Program-made: the position numbers and the translations under genes
The notes under the pieces: generated by a model
Seen by the model: the letters and a program-made list of their open reading frames with translations, nothing else
The model's database searches: none
Told to the model about the DNA's origin: nothing
Part shown: one piece after another, positions 11,962 through 22,040 of the stretch
Layout of the letters: each line of letters opens with the position of its first letter
How positions within the stretch are numbered: the first letter of the stretch is position 1
Assembly (NCBI GenBank): GCA_026182355.1
Contig: JAPFBL010000006.1
Span: forward strand, 7,158,501-7,222,500
Origin: Hermatobates lingyangjiaoensis
Taxonomy: Eukaryota; Arthropoda; Insecta; Hemiptera; Hermatobatidae
Reading direction: 5' to 3'
DNA: 64,000 bases

Positions 11962-14034
11962 TTATCGGTTGAGGTTGAGTCCGGGGGAAGAGCGAGCATC
12001 AAGTAAGCATATGTATGCCTCCTCTGAAGCTCTTAGGGTAACTTTATTGTTGGATTCGGGGATCTGTTTCAGGATCTGAACCCTGAAACAGTCATTGAAA
12101 CTGAGTCCATGCGAGTTCGCATGGATGGCTACAGGATAGTTACTGCGTTGACCGACTGAAGCCCTATGACCATTCATACGAAGGCTCAACTTATTAGAAG
12201 TTAAGCCAACGTAAAAGGAGTCACACTGAGTGCAATCCAGTCGGTAAACACAGTTGCTCGAGGTACAGGAGGAATTGACCTGAACCGGGTAGGAACTATG
12301 GTGGAGAGGGGAATCGAAGGAAGGATTAGGATTAACAATCAGGCAAGTTTGACAGCCACGGCGTCCACATTGTTTCATTCCAGGAACAGGATTGGAAGGC
12401 TGAGGGGAAATATGAGAGAAAATGCTTTTTAGATTGGCAGGTTTACGGTAGGAAATAGAAGGGGGGTGATTAAAGATGGAAGAAGTAGAAGTAGAAGTAG
12501 ACAGAATCGGAAAAGACTCCTTAATAACAGCACGAAGCTTATAAGCGCCAGGGAAGTAGGTTGTCAGGAAGAAGGAAGTGTTACTTCTATCCCTCTTGGG
12601 TCTGGGTTGGTGGGAGATGTCAGCCGGTAAAACACGACTATCAATGAAGGAGCGAGGATAGCCTCGTTCAGAAAATTTGTCCTTTAAGAGGTTAAGGTGA
12701 TGTCTGCGGTCTTGCAGATTATTGCAGATATTGTGAATACGGAGGGACAAGGATCGAGGTATAGACTTTTTAACATGGGATGGATGGCAACTATTGTAAT
12801 GGAGGTACTGTTGGGAGTTGGTGGGTTTTATATGTACGGAAGTCAAGAAGTGTCCATTGTCTAAAGTAACGTCAACGTCAAGAAAGGTGATAAGTCTGTC
12901 GGAGATGTCGTAAGTGAAAGTGATGGAGGGGCAGAAATTTTGAAAGGAGTGTAGGAAAAGTTCTAAGTTATGTTTGCCATGGGGCCAAATGAAGAAAATA
13001 TCATCAATAAAACGGAGATAAAGGAGTGGAAGAAGTTGACAGGTGGCCAGGAAATCCTGCTCTAATTTGGCCATGAAAAGATTAGCGTAAGAAGGAGCCA
13101 TAATCGTACCCATAGCTGTGCCTCTGGTTTGAAGGTAATAACGACCCTCAAACTGAAAGACATTATGCTGTAGCACGAAATCAGCCAAAGAGACTAGAAA
13201 GGATGTGGAAGGATTAAGGGGTGCGGTTCTGCCATCAAGAAAGTATCGCAGAGCGTCCAGACCTTCAGAATGAATGATTGAAGTATAGAGAGAAGTGACG
13301 TCCATGGCAACCATGAGAAGAGGATGATCAAGGGTAGAGGGAAGAGAAAGATTTTTAAGAATTTGGAGAAAATGGAAAGTGTCTTTGCAGAAAGAAGGTT
13401 GGTTCCGAACTAGAGGCTGTAGGAAGTGATCAATGAAGGCGGAAAGTCTTTCTGTAAGGCAGCCATAACTGGAAACGATAGGTCTACCGGCGGGAGGGGA
13501 GTCAGGCATGTTGAAGGGCTTGTGGACTTTAGGGAGCAGGTAGAAAACAGGACATCGGGGATTTGAGGGAATGAGGGTGTCAATATCCTGGGGAGAAAGG
13601 CCCTCACACACAGCACTGTTATTAAGAAGAGAAACTAAGTTCTTGAGGAAAAGAGGAATAGGGTTGGAAGAAAGCTGTTGATAAAAAGATGAGTTAGAGA
13701 GTTGTTTCATTGCCTCACGGTGGTAGACAGAACGGTCCATGAGGACTACAGAGGAACCTTTATCAGCTGGCATGATAAGGAGGGAGCTGTCTCTTTTCAA
13801 ACTGCTAATCGCTTTTCTCTCGGGAATGGTGAGGTTATCCGGGGGAGATAGGCTTCTGAGGAAGGCAGGATTAGAACATCTGCGGACAATAGAGGAGATG
13901 AAGAGTTCGAGAGGATGTGATGCAGAAAGTGGAGGTGGTTCGTGGGAAGATAGAGGTTTAAAGCGCTTGAGGGAAGTGTGAACTTTAGAAGTTGTATCAC
14001 CGGAGCTTTTGTCATGGGAACTCCAAAATTTTAT
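11962..14034 (-). CDS. Penelope-like polyprotein: reverse transcriptase plus GIY-YIG endonuclease (N-terminus truncated)
   Basis: The frame is open for 690 codons from 14034 to the TAA at 11962-11964, but no Met occurs upstream. The first in-frame stop (14035-14037) lies in the inverted arm, so the N-terminus is probably lost or joined to the arm. Numbering from codon 13798-13800: PADKG at 11-15; fingers with YLLPKVHK and GRPIVS at 87-110; catalytic motif A MDVTSLYT with Asp167; motif B GTAMG at 227-231; motif C FIDD at 264-267; FLDVD near 306. A Cys-rich linker (C478, C483, C486) and a second Cys set (C512, C517, C523, C526) lead into GIY-YIG: Y519, YVG at 530-532, R541, GHR 544-546, E593/E594 and the terminal Asn residues. 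This is the domain order of EN+ PLEs, which copy themselves by target-primed reverse transcription. All catalytic residues I can check are present and the frame is uninterrupted, which suggests recent activity. No intron is apparent. Confidence 0.93.
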   Translation of the reverse strand: MKFWSSHDKSSGDTTSKVHTSLKRFKPLSSHEPPPLSASHPLELFISSIVRRCSNPAFLRSLSPPDNLTIPERKAISSLKRDSSLLIMPADKGSSVVLMDRSVYHREAMKQLSNSSFYQQLSSNPIPLFLKNLVSLLNNSAVCEGLSPQDIDTLIPSNPRCPVFYLLPKVHKPFNMPDSPPAGRPIVSSYGCLTERLSAFIDHFLQPLVRNQPSFCKDTFHFLQILKNLSLPSTLDHPLLMVAMDVTSLYTSIIHSEGLDALRYFLDGRTAPLNPSTSFLVSLADFVLQHNVFQFEGRYYLQTRGTAMGTIMAPSYANLFMAKLEQDFLATCQLLPLLYLRFIDDIFFIWPHGKHNLELFLHSFQNFCPSITFTYDISDRLITFLDVDVTLDNGHFLTSVHIKPTNSQQYLHYNSCHPSHVKKSIPRSLSLRIHNICNNLQDRRHHLNLLKDKFSERGYPRSFIDSRVLPADISHQPRPKRDRSNTSFFLTTYFPGAYKLRAVIKESFPILSTSTSTSSIFNHPPSISYRKPANLKSIFSHISPQPSNPVPGMKQCGRRGCQTCLIVNPNPSFDSPLHHSSYPVQVNSSCTSSNCVYRLDCTQCDSFYVGLTSNKLSLRMNGHRASVGQRSNYPVAIHANSHGLSFNDCFRVQILKQIPESNNKVTLRASEEAYICLLDARSSPGLNLNR

Positions 14035-14450
14035 TTATTATTATTTTATTTATTATTTTTTATTTATTTATTTATTATTTTTTATTTATTTATTTATTAT
14101 TTTTTATTTATTTATTTATTATTTTTTATTTATTATTTTTTATTTTACTTTTTATTTATTATTTTTATTAATTTTAATTTGATTTATCTACTTTTTTATA
14201 ATTTTTTATAGTTATAATTTTTACTCGTTCCTTTTACGTCTTAATTTGGCTCTTCATTTCCTTCCCTCCCTTCCCCCGCTTGGTGGTAAGTGGTGGGGTA
14301 CTGGCTGCGGTTTCCGAGTTCAGTACCGCCCTGTCTTCCTGCGGGACTCTTCGCTCTTCGCTCTTCGCACCTCCTGATGACGACGATTGTCGAAATATCG
14401 ATGTGAGTTATGTCTGTGTCTTTCTGTGTGTTTCCTTCGTTTTTTATTTT

Positions 14451-14454
<4 letters not shown>
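14035..14454. repeat. right inverted arm of PLE
   Basis: Starts exactly where the PLE reading frame loses its 5' end, with a TTTATTTA-rich tract of about 140 bp, followed by the C-rich block and the hammerhead-like region, and ends at a TA run. It is the inverted partner of 11563-11950. Open frames on the plus strand here are not genes. Confidence 0.9.
14371..14407 (+). ncRNA. hammerhead ribozyme-like motif in right PLE arm
   Basis: Identical to the left-arm motif but on the plus strand: CTC-CTGATGA-C, helix II GAC/GTC with a 4-nt loop, GAAA, then GAG pairing with CTC. RNA reading through the whole element from either side would therefore carry the motif in sense at one end and in antisense at the other. 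Confidence 0.55.

Positions 14455-14494
<40 letters not shown>
14454..14494. repeat. (TA)n microsatellite at right edge of PLE
   Basis: About 40 bp of TA. The right PLE arm ends here and a family A terminus begins on the other side. Confidence 0.95.
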
Positions 14495-14495
<1 letters not shown>

Positions 14496-14618
14496 TTAAA
14501 ATTCGAAAAAACGATCCAAACTGGACGCAAACCAGTTCAAAAACGAAGGAAAGCAACACACAGAGAAAGAGGCACACTTACAAACTCAAATTTTCGGTAA
14601 ATCCGTCTTCATCTTAAT
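14495..14618 (-). repeat. solo PLE-derived terminus, family A
   Basis: Begins with the complement of the family end (attcgaaaaaacgatccaaa, then ctggacgcaaa), continues through cagttcaaaaacgaagg and gcaacacacagagaaag, and ends in a hammerhead-like core at 14585-14615. It matches the elements at 19650, 32461, 41568 and 61608, of which it is a truncated relative. Confidence 0.7.
14585..14615 (-). ncRNA. hammerhead-like motif, family A, decayed
   Basis: Minus strand: AAGATGAAGAC replaces the expected CTCCTGAAGAC, followed by GG/CC helix II and GAAAATTTGAG. The core Cys-equivalent and part of helix I are lost compared with sister copies, so this one is probably dead. Confidence 0.4.
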
Positions 14619-14812
14619 TATAATAAAGAGGTCAAAACTTATAATAGCTTTCCTCATTCTTTAAACTTACTGTGATCACCATTCACCTCCTGAAAACAAG
14701 AAATTCAAACCCGGGGTGAATTTCACCACCACTGAGTACCCCTGAGTTAATGGATTAATTAGAAGAGTTTAATCCAGATCTAATCACAATTCAGTTTGAA
14801 ATATTGATTTTG

Positions 14813-14855
14813 GATATCATAATGATATCACATCATATCATATCATTATGATATC
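14813..14855. repeat. 16-bp perfect inverted repeat (cruciform-prone)
   Basis: gatatcataatgatat at 14813-14828 is repeated as its reverse complement at 14840-14855 with an 11-base spacer, itself made of catatca units. No associated gene. Confidence 0.8.
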
Positions 14856-14869
14856 ATAATATGTATTGC

Positions 14870-17640
14870 TACATAATCATTTGTTAATTCATTTGTTTCA
14901 AACATAACTTCATAGTAAACTATTAGATGGGAAGAAAATTGTTCAGTACCTATATATGTAGTTTGCTTCTTTCTTTTTAGTTAGCATAAGAATTGCATTC
15001 CTATTAACAATATGAGAAGTGAATCAGAATAGAAGAATTACGCATTGAGAGGAAAAATCGAAGTGCAACCAATCTCTAGTGTCTGTTTAAAATTAGACTT
15101 CATTTAACTGATTTAAGCAATGTATGAAAACATTCATAGTAGATATAGGTTTTTCTTGGCAAAAAGAAGGTAGATAAAATTAAGATAGATGGGAGGAAAA
15201 GTAAAAGACCACGTATCGACTTAAGCAAGAGAATTCAAGTCACGTAGTTGATTGATTTACCCAATGTCCTTTGCAAATAAATCAAACATTTTATCTTCGT
15301 TTATCCCAGGCTCAGCGGGAGCACTTGTTCAGATTTTCTAAGAGTGGAATATAGTTAAAGCTTTACTGTCTGTCAGAAGACTTTCAATTCAAAAACTGAA
15401 CCGGCGACGTCAAGGTCGCATCTTAGAAAAAACAAGAGTTACGCCATTTCAGGTAATATTTAACATATTTCTAAAGAAATAGAAACTCATTATTTCGGTT
15501 GACCTCACTCGCTATGAAATGAGTATTTGTTACATCATTGTGTCTGTGACAGACTGTTTTAATTAGGACAATAATCATATTAACTTACCCAAAGTAAAGT
15601 TTTAGACACCACCTCCAGTCTGTACACTAATCCTTATCTTAAAACTCTTCAGAACATAAAAAATTACAGTCAAACAGAATTTCGACAGAAACATAGATGA
15701 TATAAATATGATAATTCATGCTATTAATATGAAATATGATGTTGATATTAATGATTAAGTAGACTTTTTTTTAAATTGCTGGGATAGATGTTTTATTATC
15801 TTTCCTGCATTGTAGAGTTTCCGCATTGTCACTTAGTGAATTTGAAGTAAATATTAAAATAAAAATAAATAAAAAAAGGAAATGAAATAAAAGCGATTTT
15901 AATTTATATTAATATGTAAATTTAATCCATACACGTATGGTTATACTGTAATTATATAGATAATTTTCGCTGTAATGATCTATTCTAAGGATTTTATGAT
16001 TGGAGAAAGACCTTTCGCCTCTTATCGTCGAGCAAACCTGCTCTAAAAGCCTGAACAGAAAAATATGTAATGACATGGTATGTCTTAAAAAAAGGTGAAA
16101 AATCCTGGGAGCCTATACAGTTTACTTAACAAAGGTGTAAATTAGAATGAACAGCCAAAGCAATGGGGCGAAACAAGGACTACTTAGTTGTTTTCGTCCT
16201 TGCAGTAATCCTTCTTTATTAGGGTCTCAAGGGTGTCTCTAACGGTCCCACAAATAGCCTTTTCATTTCCACACCCTCTGTTACAACTATTCCCCAAAGA
16301 ATGCCTCCACTTAAATACAAACAAAAAACTGAATTGCTTTAAACTGTTTAAAGTATTTCTTTTATTTCAAATATTTTAAATATAAATGTTTAATTATTCT
16401 TATGTGTAAAAACTAAACCGATTTTACAATAGACCTCTGAACTAAAATAATATAGTTGTCACACTAATGAACTTATCATTACAGGGACCAAAACCCATTC
16501 ATGATGGTTGTGATTTTAATTTTCACTAGACAGGGTCGTGGAGTTTATAGTTGTAAAGTATAAGCAAAAGTTCTTCTGCAAAAATTACTTCAAGCATGAT
16601 AATTGCTGATTGACATCTTCACAATAATTGTCATTTAATTTTAGAATTTTAAAAAAATTTTTCTTTATGTAAATATTTTTTATTATATATGTGAACAATA
16701 ATTTCCCAGAGATTACGACTCTATTGTAAACACACCATGATACATTATTCATTTAAAACTAAAAATAGAAGAAACTGAGAAGAAAACAAACACTCATGCT
16801 TGCTATAATATGATCTATATCCTCAGAGAAAGAGTATAATAATAAAGCAGAATGGTGGAGGAGAGAAACAGCTCCCAGACAGTTACAATGTGTCACTCAG
16901 AGCAGCCTGCAGTCCTTGTCTCCACCAAACACTTCCGCTTGCTCGTCATCCATGTTTTCGTCCATTCAGCTGTTGCGTTATTATCTTTCTTGATGTGGCA
17001 CTTTTAAGAACAATACCAGTGCTCCTCAGTCCTGATAAGGCTGCTCTCAGACCTTCAGGCCCGGCTATTCTTACTCAGGCAGATAGGGAAAAATGCACTA
17101 GCCCATGTAGTGTGTCTGTTCTTATGTTTAGAGTAAGTGCACAGTGTTATGAGTGATGCGCTAACTACATTGTCTTTCTTAGTGACTGTGTGCACTTCTT
17201 ATGACTTACGAAGTAGCTGCATGAAACAGTTACTTCGTACTATTGTGAATTAGGAGGAAAAGTGAAGATAGAACTATGAAAGGAAAAAATGAAATTACAA
17301 CATGGTTAAGTAGACAAAACTAATTTAAACAATTAAAATAAAAAAAATCTGCAGTGACCAACAAATAAATTTAGCATAACTAACATCATATCAAACTCGT
17401 TGACAACCAATTGAGTTTTGGTTTAATGTGTCTACATCGATTTTATCAATCACAAAAAACTTTAAATCACTGATATAGAACAATATGACATATTAATACC
17501 ATTATGAATCTGAGTACCTGAATCCCAATCCACTCGTGCATACTACTGCCATATCTATTGTGCATAGCTTTGTCGCTTCTAAATTCAACTTCAGATTTTA
17601 AGTGCTTTAATCAAATTCATAATTGTGCTTGTATAAGTCT
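14870..17640. other. AT-rich DNA, nothing firmly recognised
   Basis: No recognisable coding region or recurring element. A GC-richer patch at about 16860-17150 carries an open plus-strand frame (16890-17156) with many Cys and Pro residues but no family features. Confidence 0.4.
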
Positions 17641-17656
17641 CTTTCATTTCTATTGA

Positions 17657-18075
17657 TTATAGGCATGATTTGCCAATAACAATCAGCTTTTTAAAAGCGA
17701 TTGCATGACATTTACATAGAATACGCTCATAGGTTTCCACCTCTTCTATACAGCATCTGTATTCGTAGTATAATGTTAATTTTAGCCTGCATAAATGGTA
17801 GTTAAGAATACAGTGTCCAGTTAGATATTCTATAAATAGTTTTAAATCTTTCCTTTGCAGATTTATTGTTTTTCTTACAAATTTCAGTAGAGGAAGAAAA
17901 TAAAATAAGTTAATTTCAAGAAAATAAAACTGGGTTGTTTCAACTACCCTGTGACTGCTTTTTCCTTCATTCATTCTTCAATTGTATCCTTGAGAAAGCA
18001 GTGGAGTTGTGGAAAAGTGTTCCACGCCACTTTTATCCCTTTAAACTACTTTGGACCCAGGTAGCCACATGAAAA
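17657..18075 (-). pseudogene. non-LTR retrotransposon 3' end (RNase H tail and zinc-binding region)
   Basis: The minus frame ends with LKLFIEYLTGHCILNYHL, then CRLKL, YRCCIEEVETYERILCKC and HAIAFKKLIVIG. This matches the C-terminal 'L-GLLTGHc-Ln-HL--lgl---p-Cr-C-eeeEt-eHiLCeCpaLa--R-' region of I/R1/Jockey-type retrotransposons: the Cys residues and the LTGH block are clear, while the His of the zinc site is replaced. Just upstream, in a frame with a stop, GYLGPK-FKGIKVAWNTF corresponds to the RNase H block 'W-PGH-gi-GNE-AD--A', with GH and the Asp lost. It is a dead 3' piece. The promoter and RT parts are absent. Confidence 0.65.
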
Positions 18076-18817
18076 ATTAACAATTATTTCTGTCTTTATT
18101 ATATTTAACTTATGTCTGTATTGGTATACAGACGAAAACACCTTTCATGAAAAGAAGTTTCCAAATCAAGTGATCTTTTGCGATTACTTTGATAATCTAT
18201 GTGTCGTTTTCACAACCTCTGAAAATGGTACGATGGTTTTATTACAGAAGTAATAGTAATTTCATAGAACAAAATGTGGATTTGGGGTTCATCTTGTGAA
18301 CTACCAAATAACCTTAGACAGCAAAACTGCTTATATGGCCAAGACTAATGGATCTATAGTATCGATTTCCTATTTTAGTCGTTTATCAAAAGAGATTCCT
18401 ACGTTGCTACTTCTGAGAATTCTATTTTAGTGTTTTTAATCAAGAGGTCTTCGAGACATACTTTTTTTCTTCTTAAGAATTGTATAAGGATTGCATTAGG
18501 TGGATTTATATTCGTACTTTTCTTCTTTATCCACTGTTCACCAGTTTCAAGAGCAAGTTCATTGAGCTCAAATTTAGTAGTTTATAACAAATGAATATAT
18601 ACAGAAAGAAAAATGTTTGTTTAAAACTAAACTAAGAAGTGGCTTTAGCATGATGCAAAATTGTCAACAAAAAACAAGCCTATTGTATGGTTGATTGGTT
18701 ATGCAATAATATCTAGGACACCATGCAAGCCATACGCTTGCTGGATCGAACTGGTATTATACTCAAAAATATTTTGCAATTAATATTGAACTACTTAAAA
18801 TATCTTATAAGCTATAT

Positions 18818-18955
18818 ATATAAAGCTTTCACATAAACACGTGAAATAACAATCAATGATCAAACCACAATAAGAAATGGGAAAACAAGACTAAGATCTT
18901 TCAACCGTAACAAGCGGTCTTCGTCAGAGTCAAAAACCCAACTGAGTTGGGTTGT
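18818..18955 (-). repeat. PLE-derived terminus, family B
   Basis: Carries the family B end (complement of ttatttcacgtgtttatgtg), tcaatgatcaaaccac and a hammerhead-like core at 18889-18931, then a palindrome aacccaactgagttgggtt at 18935-18953 at its junction with the next repeat. Sister copies lie at 47401-47630 and 61468-61583. The outer side borders a short TA run. Confidence 0.7.
18889..18931 (-). ncRNA. hammerhead ribozyme-like motif, family B
   Basis: Minus strand: GACT (helix I), CTGACGA, one A, helix II GACCG/CGGTT closing a 7-nt loop, GAAA, minimal helix III A-G-AT-C-T, cleavage-site T, then AGTC pairing with GACT. All 11 core positions I can assign fit a type I hammerhead apart from the extra A after CUGACGA. 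This is the best-formed of the families. Confidence 0.65.
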
Positions 18956-19167
18956 TTAAGTTCATAATGAACTACTAAATCGAATGTAAACATTTAAACT
19001 GGCCGGTTAGCATTTCCATTTTATGTCAGCTAGGTGTCTTTAAATTGTTCTATCTTTGTCAAATTCCCCGTTTGTTCCGACTGTCCCATGTGCAGGTTCA
19101 ATAAGTTTGTAAAACTTACTGTTTGATTGTATTAACGGAGGACTCTTTCCTAAATATTCGAAATTCA

Positions 19168-19226
<59 letters not shown>

Positions 19227-19345
19227 ATATAGATATATATATAAAGATAGAACAATTTAAAGACACCTGGCTGACATAAAATGGAAATGCTAACCGGCCA
19301 GTTTAAATTTTTACATTCGATTTAGTAGTTCATTATGAACTTTGA
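18956..19345. repeat. inverted repeat of PLE-type untranslated region, family C/D
   Basis: About 105 bp at 18956-19063 is repeated in reverse at 19237-19345 (marker: tggaaatgctaaccggcc, with gttcattatgaac toward one end). Between the arms lie a TA run (19171-19222) and a minus-strand tail that could encode FEYLGKSPPLIQ and PAHGTVGTNGEFDKDRTI before a stop. That peptide might be the end of a lost PLE polyprotein, but I cannot confirm it. Confidence 0.65.
19171..19222. repeat. (TA)n microsatellite
   Basis: About 50 bp of TA inside the family C inverted repeat. Confidence 0.95.
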
Positions 19346-19578
19346 GTGTTATATTTAAGTGTTTTAAACAATGTTCAATAGGTTTTAAGATATTGTATAT
19401 ACGTTTTACACCCTGAAGATGGTTGAAGACGACTGAAACGTCGGAAGAAATATAATCATTGAGAAAAAAACGTATGGTGAGTTGATGTACCAGTTCCTCG
19501 TGAATTTAAAAGACTCTCAAGGGCTTTGGAAAAGTTATCCAAGAAATTAATTCAAAAAACAATAGGCAGTAAATTCAA

Positions 19579-19582
<4 letters not shown>
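19346..19582 (+). repeat. PLE-derived terminus, family D, with start of an ORF
   Basis: Continues from the family C sequence into a hammerhead-like core (19413-19446), then a decayed coding tract (TYGEL early, LEKLSKKLIQKTIGSKFNL at the end), and stops abruptly at a TA run. The same tract follows family D cores at 42.1 and 47.2 kb. Confidence 0.6.
19413..19446 (+). ncRNA. hammerhead ribozyme-like motif, family D
   Basis: CTGAAGA, one T, helix II GGTT/GACT with G-U pairs, GAAAC-GTCG-G, then A. The C-GTCG-G step can form a two-pair helix III with the preceding A. Helix I with the upstream acaccc is weak. Confidence 0.45.

Positions 19583-19641
<59 letters not shown>
19583..19641. repeat. (TA)n microsatellite
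   Basis: About 58 bp of TA joining the family D piece to the family A hairpin element. Confidence 0.95.
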
Positions 19642-19645
<4 letters not shown>

Positions 19646-19736
19646 CTGATAAAACGAAATACGATCCAAACTGGACACAATACGAGTTCGAGATTAACAA
19701 AGAGCAACACACAAAGTAGGGAAACACACTTACAGA

Positions 19737-19766
19737 CTCAAATTTTCGGGTAATCCGTTTTCAGGA
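19737..19766 (-). ncRNA. hammerhead-like motif, family A, left arm
   Basis: Minus strand: CTC-CTGAAAA (G8 changed to A), C, GG-ATTAC-CC, GAAAATTT, GAG pairing with CTC. The altered core base would be expected to weaken catalysis. Confidence 0.45.
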
Positions 19767-19877
19767 GAAAAGAGAATGGGAGACCAAGCACGTTGTAGAC
19801 GCAACGGCAAGTAACCCTTGCGTTGCACGTTACTTGCCGTTGCGTCTACAACGTGCTTGGTCTCCCATTCTCTTTTC

Positions 19878-19907
19878 TCCTGAAAACGGATTACCCGAAA
19901 ATTTGAG
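19878..19907 (+). ncRNA. hammerhead-like motif, family A, right arm
   Basis: Exact inverted copy of the left-arm motif, with the same A in place of the core G. Confidence 0.45.
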
Positions 19908-19984
19908 TCTGTAAGTGTGTTTCCCTACTTTGTGTGTTGCTCTTTGTTAATCTCGAACTCGTGTATATATATATATATATGAAA

Positions 19985-21785
19985 TATTCACTAGGTGAAG
20001 AACAAAAAGTAAAATGACATATCAGAATATATAAATATAGAAGTCGAGTTATTTATGATTTGGAAATTCAGAGAAGACATTACGACTGTTAATTGTTAGA
20101 TTTTTAAGAGCTTCTTTTGAAAATGCCACGCCCTAATGTATGGAATGCTCACTAAATGAATGGTGAGCGCCTACACCAGAGTGTTTTCTGGATAGACTTC
20201 CAAGGTAAAATGTTTACATTTTGTAGAGAGAGCCAACTGAATTTTAAAAGTGCGTTATAATATTGCAGGATGCTCTTATAACTACCTTTCCTAAAACACT
20301 TCTTAAACGGTTTTCAATTGAGATTGATGTACTTGTAATCTTGTTCTTTTTTACTTACTCTTAAAATTTATGAAATATTGTTTGTTATACATACGTATAT
20401 TATATCTTGTACTTACTGTTATTAGATTATTATTTTTTTATTTCTTATTTTTATTGAAATTCATTTTATTTAATAAAAGATGTGTAACTAGTTTAAAAAA
20501 AAATAGATGGTAAATTAAAAGAGAACTATATTGATTTCTCATAAAGTAGTAGAAAGGTTTAGTTAATGTAATATTTCATTTAATAACAAGTTTTTATGTA
20601 AGTTTAAACTTCTAAATGATGGTTTAAAATTATAACTGATGTCACAAACTCATGGAATTGAAATCTGTTAACTTCATTAAAAGGTCATTAGTTTGAGGTG
20701 ACGTATGAAAAGAAAACTCATTTTTATTTCAAACACGACATACATTTAGACAACTGTTACCATCAAGCAAGCATTATTACTTTCTAATTAATAAAGTGTA
20801 TTGGGACTACAGCCCGTGTCGAGTCCTGGCAGATACGAGAACTTCACCAATCGGCCACAACCAATTTTACTAATTCATAGAAAGAACATATGAGACAGAA
20901 ATCATAAATATATTGGTAAAACTGTAATACCTCCATTTTTTGAGGTATTATAGTTCAAAACTTAAAACAATTTAAAATTTAAAACTGATTTTTAGTCTTA
21001 TTTCAGTTCACTGATGCGAAGATCAGTTACCTTGAATAAACTTTTTATTAGTTTTATTTGAAAGTAAGGAAATGTGTCAATTTTAGATATTAATAAGCTA
21101 CATATTTCACCTATGTCAGAGGGGGGCAGGGGAATTCTTCTATTGGGTCCACATTATAATTTTTGGTACGATTAAAATGCTGCATATAATATCTACATAC
21201 TAGATCCATTATAATTCCATAATTAATTACAATGGTTAATAACTGTAATGAAGGCTTGCAGTTGCTCTTCATCAGCAGTCATAAATTATTGTTTTGTGAA
21301 TGTTTTGGTAACTTTACTAATTAAGTGATTTGCATATTGCCATAAACAATTACTCTGATGAACATTATAACCAAACATCATTGATATTTGTGTTTATATT
21401 GTTCCTTTAAAATATAAAGCTCAGTAGCCGAATTCATATGTTTCTCTAGACTCATTCTTGGATTTGGTATTTTTACTTCTTTCCCGAAGTCAATATGTCC
21501 ATAAAAATGTCATATTTAAAGAGGAGGTATGCGTTAAGAATTTTAGACTGTGATTATGTTATTATCACTATTCTTTGTGGCTTTCAAATTGATTTTGAGA
21601 TATTCCATAATATTAAGTTAATAGAGAATGAATGGACAAGGTTGTAGAATGTTGGAATTCAAGTTATTCTCTAATAGAATGACAACTCCTCTGTAATTTC
21701 TATTCAAATTCATGTCACCGGGCTATCTTAATCTAGTTAAACGAAGTCACTGAACAGAGCAGTCAAAGGAATTGTTAGTTTTAAG
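19985..21785. other. AT-rich DNA, nothing recognised
   Basis: No recognisable gene, RNA or recurring repeat. Confidence 0.4.
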
Positions 21786-21789
21786 CAAT

Positions 21790-22040
21790 CCCTGTGAGGA
21801 GCCAGTTTAAATAGCTCAATCTGCATTAGCGGCGTTCACTGCCGATCGCTCTCATTCACTCTATCTCCGTATCTTAATTGCCCCATTTAGTCCTATCGCC
21901 TGATAATTGACCACCGTCTTCCTTAGCCCCACCCTTTCTGTTATCCGTAAATACCCGTCCATATTGATTATGCCTTCTTATATGGATCCAAATCTTTCCA
22001 GCGGTAATAGCCCCCTCCTGTAATCAGTGTCATTCATTTA
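21790..22040. promoter_or_regulatory. GC-enriched unique patch, candidate conserved non-coding block
   Basis: Composition is more balanced than the surroundings and no frame is convincing. It contains several homeodomain-type TAATTG/TAAT cores. This is a weak call that needs comparative sequence. Confidence 0.2.

Larger units (their letters stand above)
11544..14454 (-). mobile_element. Penelope-like element with inverted terminal arms
   Basis: About 2.9 kb bordered by TA runs. A minus-strand RT plus GIY-YIG reading frame lies between two long inverted arms. Each arm contains a T/A-rich tract, a C-rich segment (cttccctcccttcccccgc), repeated cgctctt units and a hammerhead-like core. Inverted as well as direct terminal repeats are known for Penelope-like elements. 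The outer left arm adds gtccgctggac before the TA run, comparable to the gtccagtttggatcg end of the short family A elements. The arms look recent because they match almost base for base where alignable. Confidence 0.85.
19642..19964. mobile_element. short PLE-derived hairpin element, family A
   Basis: Arms 19682-19815 and 19829-19962 are reverse complements over 134 bp with no mismatch that I can find, around a 13-base spacer (ccttgcgttgcac). The left side alone has the extra family end (cgatccaaactggac) before the TA run. The right arm stops at ctcgaactcgt against another TA run. Each arm carries a hammerhead-like core. No protein is encoded, so movement would need PLE enzyme in trans. Confidence 0.75.

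Noticed and set aside
16890..17156. Plus-strand open frame of 88 codons rich in Cys and Pro
   Set aside because: No domain or homologue recognised, and its composition follows a GC-richer patch.
19040..19255. Open frames rich in Tyr-Ile at 19.0, 19.5, 47.2 and 14.3 kb
   Set aside because: The Tyr-Ile runs are translations of TA repeats. Only the adjoining PLE-type segments are discussed.
21240..21290. ctgatgaagagc on the minus strand as another hammerhead core
   Set aside because: No GAAA box at a plausible distance and no helix I pairing.
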